DNA of 64,000 nt from assembly GCA_022496805.1 (NCBI GenBank), contig CM040089.1, positions 41,276,372 to 41,340,371 on the forward strand, given 5' to 3'. The position numbers were made by a program, and so were the translations under genes. The notes under the pieces are model-generated. The model ran no database searches, was not told the origin of the DNA, and worked only from the letters and a program-made list of their open reading frames with translations. Origin of the DNA: Pohlia nutans. Its lineage: Eukaryota; Streptophyta; Bryopsida; Bryales; Mniaceae. Shown here piece by piece: positions 33,841-46,675 of this stretch. Position 1 is the first letter of the stretch; each line of letters begins with the position of its first letter.

Positions 33841-36220
33841 TTGGGTGCAAGAATTTTCCAAACGGCTGTGTTCCTTTGTGGCCACGCAAGTCACTGAAAA
33901 CAATATGCTGTTCAACTAGAAGTGGGTGTAGGAATTAGGAAGTGCTAAAAAGTGAAGCAAGAGCCAAAATACTGTACAAACCTAACTGCTAAGGTAGGTG
34001 GCCCAGAAACCGCACAAATTTCAGATTTGGCAGGTTCATTGGGGAGTTATTAAGGGAATCAATCTTGGAAAATGTGCAAAGTATTTAGGAAATTGGACCA
34101 ATTGGAATAATTAATTTTGGATTAATATTGAATTAGTTATGAATTTTGGAAGGGGAACTCATAGGTGTACCCAAAACCACTCATCCTAAAATGTACACCA
34201 TGATTACATAGAAATTTGAGGTTGGAAGCTATAATGTACCTCCTGCTTGGATAGGTCTAGTGAGCGGTTTAAGGTGCTGGGTGGAAATTGGCACACCTAC
34301 TTTACTGTGGAGAGCCTTCTCATCTCTGTCCCTCTTTTGTGAAATGTCTGCAATTTCACCCACAGTTAAGGTAAGGGGTACAGTTGCTGTCAGTTTAAGC
34401 ATTTCGACCTACATAGAGCGCTGATTTTCAATGATAAAAAATTGCAGCGCATAAAACTTTGGGTTTAATAACCAAGCTCAAATTTTAATTAATTTTTCAC
34501 AATGTATGATTTTGTTATAAATTTTCAAACTTAATATGCATAGACCACTACCGTATTGATGTTAGTAGGTGTATTAATAACTGCCTTTCATTTCTAGTCC
34601 AATCAGATAGTTAACTTGGTATTCATAATTAATGCTTGTGATAACTAGATTGGGAACTCCTGAAGTTGAAACATGTGCTTTTATAGGTGATCACAATTGG
34701 TACCTAACAGTTTTTGGTGCTTCTACCTTAACCCTTATTCATTTCTTCTATAATAAGCTTCTTCAACCCTCAAAATGGAAGAATTAACTAAGGTAAACAT
34801 GCCACTAACTGCGCATGCAATACTCAAATCCTTCCTTACGACAATGTAGAAATTTACACTGTCTCAAATTTTGAAAGATTGTGGTATGTTAAGTTGGGAT
34901 TCACCTTGAAAAAATCACACTCAAAAATGTTTTGTACAATAACTTTTATTGCACGTCAAACACATTGGGTACGATTTTTAATGGAAATTTACTTGGGGTC
35001 CCTTCACCACACGGCTTGTAGTGATTGGACGATACCTTACATTTCTATTGGAATTGTACCGTGAAATTGTGCGGTCATTGGCATGTCTACTATAGTCCAA
35101 TGGTATGGATCGTAAGCACAATGGTGTGGGCTGTGAGCTAGTAGGAGTAGTAGTTTGAGCAAACAAGAAGCTTGTTATGGGACATTCAAATAGTTTATGC
35201 AATCAAAAAGCTTATTATGAGATAGAGGGAGTAACTTACAAGAGCCTCTCTGTTTGAAGCACCGAGGTGATGAGTAGTGATTTTTTGGGGGAAATTTATC
35301 TGCTATATTCAAAATATTTTGTTCAAAACAAACTATTGAAAAGTATCCAAAAAAAAAGCTCAAAAAGGGTCTAATGTAAGGGTAATATTGCTACATTTTG
35401 GATAAATAACCATACTGCATCCATATATTTTATGTTCCGTGATACCAAGAGCATTTGCACCCTTCTCCCTCAATTCAACCCTTGGTCACTATCATCTTGT
35501 TCAACATTTGGTGTCACAAGCTATCGTCTCCACACCCTTGAACCACTATAGTCGGTGAACCAATCACAATCATTATTGTTCATCAATCTAGAATAACTTA
35601 TCTTCCTTAAATTAGCTATAGAGGGACGTATTGAAGTATCGCTATATCATGGCTCATAGTCAATATCTCTTTCTCCTTCCCTGAATATGCAGCATTAAAT
35701 ACAAGCACTTTTCATCCATTTATGAGAGAATTCAATGGTAAAGTGGGCTTCCTCGAAGGAATATAGTGCCAAAGCATGGTACCCAAAGGCCATATCTACA
35801 CTACTCTAAATAGTGTATTTAGTGTGAGATACACTAATTTACATAAACATGTTGTAAGTTTTTACTGTTGACCAATTTTTTTACCCTCTATATTGGTCAA
35901 GATGGGGATCTTTCAATAGTATTGGAATCAATATCTTTGGTAAATTTTTTTGTCGAGACTAAAAATCTATAACATTTTCAAATCTTATAATTATCTCACA
36001 CTAAATACACTATTTAGTGTAGCTTGGTGCCAATAATAGACCTTAGGCACCACACTCTTGCAGTTGCACTATAATTCATTGGTGCCTGGGTACCTCTTTT
36101 TTACTACTAGTGTGATTTCGCTAAAGGTTATAACTTGCACTGCCTAATAAAAACATTGGAAATTATATATCAATGGTGATGTGTACAGTTTATTATCCAA
36201 ACTGACAATCACGTCATCTC
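33841..36220. other. Intergenic DNA, possible old TIR remnants
   Basis: No gene recognised. TAAGGTAGGTGGCCCAGAAACC at about 33993 and TGCTTCTACCTTAACCC at about 34720 resemble termini of the element at 36225-36623, but I could not pair them. AAGCTTATTATGAGATAGAGGGAG at about 35208-35231 looks like one Stowaway end. Confidence 0.35.
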
Positions 36221-36224
36221 TCTT

Positions 36225-36623
36225 AAGGTAGAGGTGCAGAAAACCGAGCGGGTCCTGAAACCGAGCAGTAGGCTTGAGGGCTAGGTTCCAGAAACTTACC
36301 CAGCCTGGTTTCAAAAAGTGTACAAGAGTGCTCTAATTCTGTCCATGCCTGGAAAAATTGAGGGCTTCTGATTGGTGCAGAAGCGCTTTATTTTCAGAAT
36401 CCAACCTCTCATGAAAACCAGGACCCTATGAACGGTTAATGGCCACTCTATGACTCCACACTCAGAAATTCACAAGAAATTATAGACTTACTCAAAAAAT
36501 GTTTTTTTTGTTTGGGATGGATTTGCACTAACTTTGCAGACCATCAAAAAATTCTAAACTTTTTCCACCACTGTCCTAAGTAAGCAAACCTGAAATTCGC
36601 ACGGTTTCTGGCACCTCTACCTT
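36225..36623. mobile_element. TIR element (family I), about 0.4 kb
   Basis: Left AAGGTAGAGGTGC-AGAAACCG and right CGGTTTCTGGCACCTCTACCTT are inverted repeats. The flanking bases (TTA type) suggest a short AT target, but the boundary is not firm. Confidence 0.65.
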
Positions 36624-38370
36624 ATTCCCTTGTACAACATCAGTTGCTTTGAAAGTTAGATGGGCTTCAATTTCCCAGTAATTGCACGGCTCCAGACAAC
36701 AAATAATTCCATGCACGAGAGCTACGTACATCAACAGCATCCCTCTTCAGCTTCATTGAAGAGCCACTGCAGTCACAATCCGATTGAAACTCTTGTACAC
36801 ATCATGCTTTGGAAAAGTCTTCTAACACAAAATGTGTCTCTACTGCAAAAATTATCGGTTTATTGAACCACAGTATTTTGCAATCATGCCACATTCTTCC
36901 ATACTATTAGGTTTAGTGAACCATAATTGCAATCATGCATCAATTAGTGCTTTATGACTATTCATAACATTGTTGCCAAAAGAAGCAATGTTTAGGTAGA
37001 ATTGACAGCTAGTGTAAGTGTCTTAACGTTCTTTTTGGGTTGCTTTCAACTTTGAAGAACTGTAACATTTGAAGTGTCTGATTTCAATGAAAGTTTTCAA
37101 AAACTTGTGTCTTAATGTTTAGTTTGTGTGGTAAAATTTTCAAATCAAACCAAGATGTAATGCATTTTGGAGAATCATTTTAGTACATGGGCCTTAATTT
37201 TGGTTCACCAAAATGCATTTTTGATGTCTGCGACTTTGGGGGCTTGTTTCTCCTTCATACAATGTATTTTTTCAATAAAAAAATTTGGGTTAGATTCTCC
37301 TTGAAGTCTAGTTATCATGGTAAAAAATTCATGTCAATTCAAGTTATTCTAAATGTTTGGAGATCATTTTAGTGCACGGGTCTATTTTGGACACTTTTTG
37401 CTTTTTGGGTCTAATGGGTCACTTTTGTACTTTTTGACATTTCAAAGCCTTTTTTGGACACATTAAAGATGTTTATTAATTTCTCTTACAATGTGTTTAT
37501 ATGCTGATTTTGAATTACTTAATAGTTTAAAGTTTTTTCATTTGAGTAGGTTTAGAAATCATATTTCACCTCTAATGTGTTGCTAGGAAAATTTCAGCAT
37601 CCTTTTCAACATTGAAACACTATGATCTTGCAATCTATGTGGCTAAATGACTCCAAATTTGATCCACGCCATCTACAACATGTATACTATAAGATTGTAC
37701 GGTTGAGATTTCTATACTTCACGTACATTTAGACCTAATTATAACACTTCAGAAACAATGATGTTTTTAAGCCCAAAAAAAATAGGGATGCTTAGGGGGT
37801 TAAGGTATATTCCCACTTGGTCTTAGTAGTGGTCTTAGCAAAGTGAATTTAGTCCTAAAACCCTCACTAGCAGCACTCTTAACACCAAATGACAACACAT
37901 TTGTAGTAACTAATTGAAATTAGAATTTGCGATCAAAACATTGATCTCAGATTGAGAAAGGTTTCTATTTTCTATGAAAATAATAGATAGAATACTTGGG
38001 AAGTCACTTACAGTAAATTTTGGATACATATGAGCGTACAAAGGGTATTTAATAGAAGGTTATGAAATAATTGGAAAATTCTACTATTTATAGTATTTAG
38101 GGTATATTCTATATATTTATAGGAATATTCCTAAATTATTCCCAATTTGGTTTTAAAACACCCTATATTACATCTATAAATTTATAATTTTTATCTCAAA
38201 TGAATAAAAGACACCCTATATTTGTTCTCTCATAGTTATCTAAATTCTTCACAGTGACTTCCTTGGGATAGAATAGCATGGAGATTTAATTGGGTTGATT
38301 GTTGATTGATGTAAATATAGGAATGTAATTGATTATTCATAATTATTTTTTGAGTACTACAAAGAATTCA
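36624..38370. other. Intergenic DNA, no gene recognised
   Basis: AT-rich. An end-like CTTAGGGGGTTAAGG at about 37790-37804 resembles the right end of a TTAA-type element, but no left partner was identified. Confidence 0.4.
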
Positions 38371-40330
38371 GTGCACATTTATGATTAAAAGTAAAAAATT
38401 GTTCAAGACAAACTTTATGACTTTTCATGCACATGTATGAAAAAAGCTACAAACTTAGATTATTAAAACAACAATGGTTTGTTTTTCCTTTTGTATCAAA
38501 GAAAAAAACATTGTTTAGAATAAAAAATATTATCCATTACTTGGCTCTATTACTTCACAGTTCAATATCTTTTAGTTTATTGTCACTTTCCATCTTTACA
38601 AAATCCTTCTATTGCTATTATTATTTTATAAAATTCAATAAAAATTCAATAACATCTTACTAGGACGATTTTTAGGCCTCCAAAGGGCCCTAAATTTAAC
38701 CAACACCCTCATGCACATAAACGAATATAAAAAGGAAAAAAATTCCAAGCAAAAAATTTAAAAAATTTAAAAAGTTTTTAAAAAATTATAATTAAACCAT
38801 TATTAAATCATTATTCTTAAAATTTATTATTTAAATAAATAAAAAATAAAAAATCCAGATATGACGTGGCCAAATTTTGGCCACATAGGATGCAATTTTA
38901 AAAATATTTAAAAATATTTTGTGTTAAATTTTTAAATATTTTTAAATGTTTTTTTGCATGGCATTTTTGGAGGCCTCAAAACTTTTGAAAAGTTTTAGTC
39001 AAATAATTTTGGTTGGAAACGATGTCAATGTTTCAAGAACAAATGTAAGTTGGATAAAATTTGAGTCATAGAACCAAGACTTCTAAAAAAATTAGAAAAC
39101 TAAAAATAGGTGTGCATTTATAATTAAAGAAAGGAATTTTCTTAAAACTTATCTTTTGTTTTTTTTAGTGGATAAAATTAAGTATTTTATATTACAAGAC
39201 TAACAATTAAACTTTAAAGTCCAAAAGACTATTTTGGATCAAAAATAATTTGTTATCACTTAGTTCATCTAATTCAAAGTTCAATAACTCCTAGTCTACT
39301 TTCACTTTGCATGTCATCAAGCATCTCATCTTAATAACTTAGATGGGATGGTTTGATGAAATGGAAAGTAAAAGATAAAATTAAATAACACGCTTTTTAT
39401 CAAAAGTATTTGGTTCATGACAATAATCTTCTCAAAACAACATGTGACTTAATTAACATTTGAAAGTCAGAATACATTTATCACCAATTTTATTTTTTCA
39501 ATGTGAACAAAATTAAGAAGTTTAGGTCACAAACGTGATTTCTTTCATGTAAGAAAAAGAAGAATCTATTTAGGATTAGATCCATCATCCACTTCAAAGT
39601 TTAAAAAACTTCCAATCTACTTTCACTTGTCATCTCATCAACATCCTCCCATTTCTAAAAAGATTTTTAAAAATGTAAAAAATAAAAAATAAAAAGACAA
39701 GATGCCTTTAGTTGGTCGTTTAGGGAATAACTCCAATAGGAGGTGTGCATTTATAATTAAAGTAAGGAAATTGTTTTAAACTTATCTTTTGTTTTTCCCA
39801 ATGAAGAAAATTAATTATTTTATATTACAAAGCTAACAACTAAACTTTCAAGTCAAAAGGATTATTTTGGATCAAAAATGATTTGTTATCACTTAGTTTA
39901 TGTAGTTCAAAGTTCAATAATTCCTAGTCTATTTTCACTTTCCATGTCATCAAACCATCTCATCTTTATAACTTAAATGGGATGGTTTGATGAAATGGAA
40001 AGTGAAAAGATGAGATGAAAAGTGAAAGATAAAATTAAATAACACCCTTTTCATCAAAAAAATTCGTTCATGACAACAATCTTCTCACAAAAATATGTGA
40101 GTTAATTAAAATTTGAATGTCAATATACATCTATCACCAATTTTTTAAATTTCAATGTGAAAAAAATTAAGAATTTTAGGTCACAAACGTGATTTCTTTT
40201 ATGTAAAAAAAGAAGAATCTATTTAGGATTAGGAGAAAACTATCCATCATCCACTTCAAAGTTTAAAAACTTCCAATGTACTCTCACTTTTCATCTCATC
40301 AACATCCTCTCATTTCGTCACATTTTTATA
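38371..40330 (+). repeat. Tandem array with a period of about 0.63 kb
   Basis: GGTGTGCATTTATAATTAAAG occurs at about 39108 and 39741, followed in both by AAACTTATCTTTTGTTTTT, TTACAAGACTAACAA or similar, ATCACTTAGTT, GATGGTTTGATGAAATGGAAAG, GGTCACAAACGTGATTTCTTT and CCATCATCCACTTCAAAGTTT. Partial units start near 38371 and recur at about 41226-41330. Confidence 0.78.
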
Positions 40331-40520
40331 AAACGTTTTTAAAAATTAAAAAAATTTAAAGTTAAAAATTAGACAAACTCTTTTCCACTAATAATAATTA
40401 TTTATTTACAATGACAAAAAATCTCTCAAAGCTAAATCAATGCGAGTTTTAAAAATGAATGTACATCTAAGACTAAAATTGTGTTTTCTTCATGTAAAAT
40501 AAAGATAAAAATTCTAACAT

Positions 40521-40745
40521 AATCCTAAAAGGACCAAGGATTCACAAATTCAATCAATTATATTGGAAAAAGTATAATTTAGATGGAAGCATATTTTTAT
40601 CATCACAATTAGTGAAGAACATTGCAAGTGTTGGTTTAAAAGAAAATAAATATGAACAAAAGGAACTCCATAGAGGACCATCTCAAAAATGCTAAAAATG
40701 TTTAAAAGAAAAAAGAAAGATATGAGGCCTTGGTCGTTTAGGGAA
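40521..40745 (+). mobile_element. Family-A TTAA MITE, copy 3 (decayed ends)
   Basis: ATCCTAAAGGACCAAGGATTCA to GGTCGTTTAGGGA, with the interior as in copies at 15926 and 16822. Its terminal TTAA sites are mutated. Confidence 0.7.
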
Positions 40746-40751
40746 TAACTT

Positions 40752-40834
40752 CTATAGGACCATAAAGCCCCTATGGGGCCTCATGTTTATTTTATTTTAG
40801 TAATTGTGAGTAGGTTTTATGTAGATTTTCTAAT

Positions 40835-40876
<42 letters not shown>

Positions 40877-40995
40877 CAACCATATGTAATATTCTTCACT
40901 AATTCCAGAGATATGGTCCCATTTAAATTATATTTTCCACAATTAATCGTTTAAATTTGTCATTTTAAAACCATGAATCCTTGGTCCTTTAGGGG
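40752..40995 (-). mobile_element. Family-A TTAA MITE, copy 4, with an (AT)n expansion
   Basis: Inverted copy ending ATGAATCCTTGGTCCTTTAGGGG. It carries an (AT) run at about 40839-40874 inside. The flank TTGA at the right is a one-base variant of TTAA. Confidence 0.72.
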
Positions 40996-41430
40996 TTGAA
41001 AAGATAACAACCATCTGATTTCTTTGAACTAAAAGAAGATAAATCAATCCGAGATGACCCTAAACTACTAAGGTGATGGTAGAGAGGTACTCAAACCGAA
41101 TGGCGGTTGGATTCCTGGCTGTGAAATCATCCCTTGAGGTGAGTTGCGACAGAGCAATTCTTGTGTAAAAGAAATTTAAAAAAGAAGAAGAAGAAGAAAC
41201 AAAGAAAGAAAGAAAAAGAAAAAGTTTAGGATTAAGAGATAATTATCCAAAATGTATCCAAAGTTCCAAAACTCCCACTCGACTCTCACTGTTCTATCTC
41301 ATCTGCTTTTTCACCTTTCTCATAGTCTCATTTGCCTTGGTTCTTTATAAAGGAACTGCCATATGAACTAGAGATCCACCTTGTCCTTGCTCATCGTCTC
41401 TCTCAACCTCATTCCTTCAAAACATTTGAG

Positions 41431-43457
41431 CAATTGTTGGATATAATTATGGATAATGTTCAACTGGGCCCTAGTAACTCATGGCCCTCAGACCCCCTTT
41501 TCTTTATTGGTGGCACACCATTGTGGGAGGAAGAATTTAGTAGTGGAGATCGAACGATGTGCTTTCTTCATTCATTGTAATGGAAATTTTAACCATAATT
41601 GTGCTAATTTCGGAATGATATTTAATTGGAATGAGGCCAAGATTATAGGTGAATGGCATTTGAGACAACTTATTGCCGGTTGTCAATTTTGAATGTGACA
41701 AGATATTTTTTGAATGTGACAAGTAACAACGTGGTTTCAATTTGAAGTTATTGAGTTACATTTAAGAACTCAAGTCTTGATGTCATTACAAAGAAACCAA
41801 TTTTTGTATAAGTTCAATGTATGTGCCACTGTACTTGAGAGACCATTTTTTGCTTTGTCATTGAAACATGGGCAATAATATTTTAAAAGAACAACATGGA
41901 CAATCATGATGTTAAGAACAACTACACGTATTTAATCAGAAAACATTTTTTTTTTTTACCAAATCATAGTACCGCCTATCCTATACCCTTATTTATTTTG
42001 TAATGTTGTTGAGTTGTTAGTTTAGGCTTGTTTCTCATTGACTACTGTCAATTATGTTTTTTCTTTTCTTTTCTTCTATTTGGTACAATTACAATGATTA
42101 TTTTGGTTCTAAGATGCTATAATTCCATATCCAAGAATATTGTCTCGCTTGTTGGATCAAAATAAATGCAATTTAACAATCTTGTGATTCTCTTAATTTC
42201 AAAAACTAAGAAAAACTCTAGAGCTTAAATTGGTTTGATAAGAGGACCCCATTACTTTGATTGGACATACCGCTTGTTTTTTTTGTTTCTTTTTCTTTTT
42301 CTTTTTCTTTTTCAAGATTGACATAATTAGAAAATATGTCAATTTTAAATTTTAATCACAATGACCATTGGATGGAGTATTGAATGCATGTGAATGTCTT
42401 ACTTTCTTTCAAAATAATAGTTCATTGGTAAAATTCTTTTGTCTAATTTTTTATAAAACCGACAATTATTGTCTTTCTTCAATCTCTTACATTGTAAACA
42501 AACAATTATTTTAATTAATTTTTATTCTTATCTTTATCTTTTCTTTTATCTTTTTTTTTATCTTTTCTTTTTTATCTTGATTTCTTTCTTGTCTTCTTTC
42601 TTCTCTTCCTTTTGTCTTTCTTCTTGTCTTCCTTTTTGTCTTTTTTTTTCTTCTACTTTTTCTTCAGTTGTGGCTGCCGAACCCTAAACAATGGGAGCAA
42701 AGCAAATTTTATATTTTATATTTTTTATATTTTTTTATATTTTTTATTTTTTGTACTTTGTTTGGCCGTGGGGTGCTGCTGAACCCTAAAAAAAAAACTT
42801 AATTTGGCTGTGGCGTGCTACTAAACCCTACACTGCGGCCGCTAAAAAATTTAAAAAAATTAAAAAATTCTGATTTTTTCTATTGTTAGCCGCTATGTGC
42901 GCGGCCGCGCACCCAAAGACCCTCCCATCTCTCGTCTCCCTCTTCATCTCCTTCCTCTCTCCTCATATATATAGGGGAGAGGAGAGGAGAGGGAGAGGGC
43001 GGCCGCCATTTAGGGTTCAGCAGCCACGGCCAAATAAAGTAGAACAAAATTTTTAAATAAATTTAATTTTAATTTAATTTAAAAGAAAAACTTTTTTTTT
43101 TTTTTTTTTTTTTTTTTGCTTTGCTCCCATTGTTTAGAGTTCAACAGCCACAGCTGAAGAAGAAGTAAAAGAAAAAAAAAAAGACAAGAAGGAATTCAAG
43201 AAGAAAGACAAGAGGAAGACAAGAAAGAAGGAAAAAAAGAAATCAAGATAAAAAATAAAAGATAAAAAAAGATAAAAGAAAAGATAAAAGAAAAGATAAA
43301 TAAAATAAAATATATATATTTTTTATTTTTATGTAAGTGATTGTAAAATGACAACATTGATGTTTTTTTAGAGAATTTTTTAACCAATTTTTTAAAAGTC
43401 AAATATGCTTATGAAATGAGCGCACTTGGCCAAGTGCATAAATAGCGAATTGCGTGT
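41431..43457. repeat. 2-kb duplicated unit, copy 2, with foldback
   Basis: Matches 30689-32770. It lacks the segment corresponding to about 31690-31770, including the left outer terminus of the foldback, but keeps the right terminus (TAAATAGCGAATTGCGTGTT at 43438-43457). The poly(A/T) and purine/pyrimidine tracts differ in length between copies. The frame at 41332-41580 extends the first-kilobase ORF to 82 codons behind a TATA-like TTTATAAAGG, but no family is recognised. Confidence 0.8.
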
Positions 43458-44155
43458 TTTTAGTTGCATTTGTATGAATGAGTTGATGTTTTTGACTATG
43501 GTTAGTATACAAGTAGGAGATGATTGGAGTTAGAGATTTCTAACTAAAAAAGGCTTTTGCACTAGAGTTAAACAATTTCAACTAAAAAATAAATGCAGTG
43601 AAGTTGACTCTTAAAAAACAATTTTCAATTTTAAGCTCATTTCTAAAGCTTGGACATGCAATTGTAAAGGCAATATTTTTTAATATATTTTATTTTTTTG
43701 GGTGAGGATGTGGTTTAGTAGTACTTCAAAGCAAATTAGTTTTTACAAGATTTAGAACTTTGGTTTAAGAGTTGTGCTCCAAAACATGTTTTCTTTTGTG
43801 TTGGGAGTAAATAAAAAGCTTTTATTTTTAACTTGTTGTTGGTTGAAATTTTTATCGGCCCATCTTGACTGCGCTCCAAACTAAGGTGCCAAGTCGGGAT
43901 GAAAAGAAGAAAGTGGTTGGAGCACGGCGGGTCCTTGACTTTGCATTTTAAATATAACAAATTATATTTTAAATAACCTTTGTAATGACTTCGAAATGAT
44001 TTTTGAAATAACTTTTGAAATAACTTTTGAAATGACTTTTGAATTGATGTTTTGATTTCTATTTATGATGCATAAACTTCAAAAAAATCATAAAAATACA
44101 TATTTTATAGCACACCTAAGTTTTGTTCAAAACTCCTTGGGTCATTAGGGATTAA

Positions 44156-44698
44156 TCCTTAAGTGACCGAACAACCATTTTATGGTCGCTGCCCTTTCTT
44201 TTACGGGCTGCCACGATGAAAATTATATTTTTTTAGAAAATAAAAGATATTTTCAAATAGGAAATCAAGTCTACCTTTCAACCCAATTTGAATCATGTCA
44301 ATCCGAGTTAAACTCTACCGAGGAGAATCTTTCAAAAACAAAGACATCAATATAGTCCTAGTGCTATAAACTTTACTATTTCTGGAAACTAATGATGTTC
44401 TCTCCTTTGAAAAAATTTCTTTTAAAAAATTTAAAATAGAATGTTTAGTTTTAACCAATCTCACCAATTTTTAAATTCTATAAAATAAATTTGTAATTTT
44501 GGTGAATATTAAATGGTAAATGCTTCTAAATTCATCAAATGAGTATCTAAAACATTTTTTGAAAGTATGATCGTATGAATAATTACTAAACATCATGCTT
44601 CTCATTTTCTCTTTTGGACCAAACTTCATCAAAATTGCAAAAGTAACATTTTATAACACATCTAGGTTTTATCCTTACCCCTTCTGTCATTTAAAGGG
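44156..44698. mobile_element. TTAA-flanked element family F, abutting a second copy end
   Basis: Starts TCCTTAAGTGACC after TTAA (44152-44155) and ends CATTTAAAGGG before TTAA (44699-44702). The sequence just left of 44152 (ACATATTTTATAGCACACCTAAG ... GTCATTAGGGA) is homologous to the right end of this element, so a second F copy ends at the same TTAA. The left end of that second copy was not found. Confidence 0.62.
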
Positions 44699-45489
44699 TT
44701 AACCAAGTTTCCAAGCGCTCTACCTCAACAACTTCCCTTTTCTAGTCTACCGGTATTACCTGCCACCTTGGGCCACAAATATGAAGTTTCAATTCCATTC
44801 GATTCATTTTGAACTAAGTTTCAATTCATTTTAATTTATTTGCAATTTGGAAATTTTGATTTATTTTCAATTTAAATTATAGTTTTAGAACTTTCATTAT
44901 TTTATATTATTTTCACCATTGATTTTCTAATTTCAGTTTTAAGTTTAATTTATAATTTCATTGAAAAATGAAATTGAAAAATTGAAAATCATTAATTAAA
45001 ATTTTTCATTTCCAATGCATTTTCCAAACTTAATTCATAAATTTAATGCAATTTTGTTTTTTGAAATTTGATTCAACTTTGGTTATATAATTTTTGTTCA
45101 TCTTCAATATTTTATTTTCAATTTCTTGTAAAATTTGGAGTCTAAATTACTTTTTGATATAAAACTTCCAATATATTTTTCAATTCATCAATTTGACCAT
45201 ATAGATATTTTCTTCCATAAGTATTATACGCTACTAAAACTATTTCAAACTCTCCTACTTTTTCATATCCTTCCTCATGGTCATCAACAAGATCAACTTT
45301 GTCAAAAAGAAGTCATCTATAGAACTCTTTACAAGAACACAACCAATTCAAGCATCTTCACATAAATGAGCACTAAAATGGCAACCCAAATGCAACAAGC
45401 CCATAATTTGGTTTCAAACACAACTACTATTCAAACTTCACACAATCCCAACTCTCTCAACTCAAACTATTGGTACGTGGATTTCTAGC

Positions 45490-45700
45490 AACAATGAGGG
45501 ACGGTTCACACTATGGCCGAAGGTTGAGAGACTAAGAATGGCTTCTGGACCATTCAAACTAAAGGCCAAAGTCCAAAGGCCGTAGCCTACATGGCACCAC
45601 TTTTTGACCATTTTGGCGCCAAGGTGATTAACTCTCATGGGAGAATTGGGTCGAACAAGAATGGAAACCCAATTGTCCCTTGAGAAGCCGTTTAATACTT
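45490..45700 (+). mobile_element. Dispersed repeat family D, copy 2 (uninterrupted)
   Basis: GGTTCACACTATGGCCGAAGG ... GGCCAAAGTCC ... TTTTTGACCATTTTGGCGCCAAGG ... GAGAATTGGGT. It serves as an empty-site reference for the copy at 56837-57935, which is split by E1. Confidence 0.6.
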
Positions 45701-46675
45701 TTGATATACTAGAGGAATTTTATTTTTTTATCAATAACTTGGACTTTGGATTTGACCTTTGGGGCTTCACACTGTAGCCGGCCAAAGGCTTGAACTTTGG
45801 ACTTGGTCTTTGGAGGCTTCACCCTATGGCAAGCTGAAGGCTCCAATTTCTATATTTTATTGTATATTTTGAGCCAAAGCCTTTGGACTCTCAACATGAA
45901 TTGGCCGTGAACTCTCACACTTGCAATTGAAATGGCAAATCATGCAGAAAGAACCCCTCACCATGGGTAATTCAAGTGACAATTTGTTCACATGACATGG
46001 GTAAAATGGGGCAGAAAGACACGAGTAAACACCGTCATTGACATGGTATTTGCAGATTGTTCTGGGGCACCTCCAACTTGCAAATTCAGAGGCTCTGGAT
46101 GCCTCTGAATTTAGTGGTGAGTAATGCCATCTTTGCTAAACAGGACATCATACGATCTTCAAACATGTTCAATAAAATTACTAAAAGACTAAGAGTACAT
46201 TACAGTGATATCACCACCTGCCACGAGGCTACACCTCAGAAAAATTCCTGGATCTATACAAAGCTCGCAACTGTCATACAGCCAAATTGTGGTGGCTTGT
46301 TCAATCATCTAAATGAAAGACCCCAAAAGGAAAAATAACAATAAAAAAATAACCAACACTACACCTCTAAGACGTGAGGCTAAAACCAAACGAATCTCGA
46401 GTGAAGCGAAGAAGGGTCTATACAAGGACTAGTACTCTGCTTAAGGTAGTAAGAGTATGCAGAGTTTTGTGTAAGGTGAGATGCACGGGGGTCGTTGGAA
46501 AGACAACCCACCTGGCATGTGTGGAGAAAGCTAAGACACTTCTACTAGCGATGAATCTACATTGCACTTCGGATAAGAAAACTGCAGGCATCAATCAAAC
46601 CCACCCCATTCCACATTGTACAGATCCATCATGCTTTTTCTTTTTTTTTCCTGCAATTGGACTTGCAGGGATGAA
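45701..46675. other. 3' flank of SCAB-B, no gene recognised
   Basis: GC rises after about 46000, towards SCAB-B. The part next to 46676 is presumably its 3' UTR. The frames at 46057-46338 and 46374-46769 overlap the SCAB-B end and have no family features. Confidence 0.4.
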
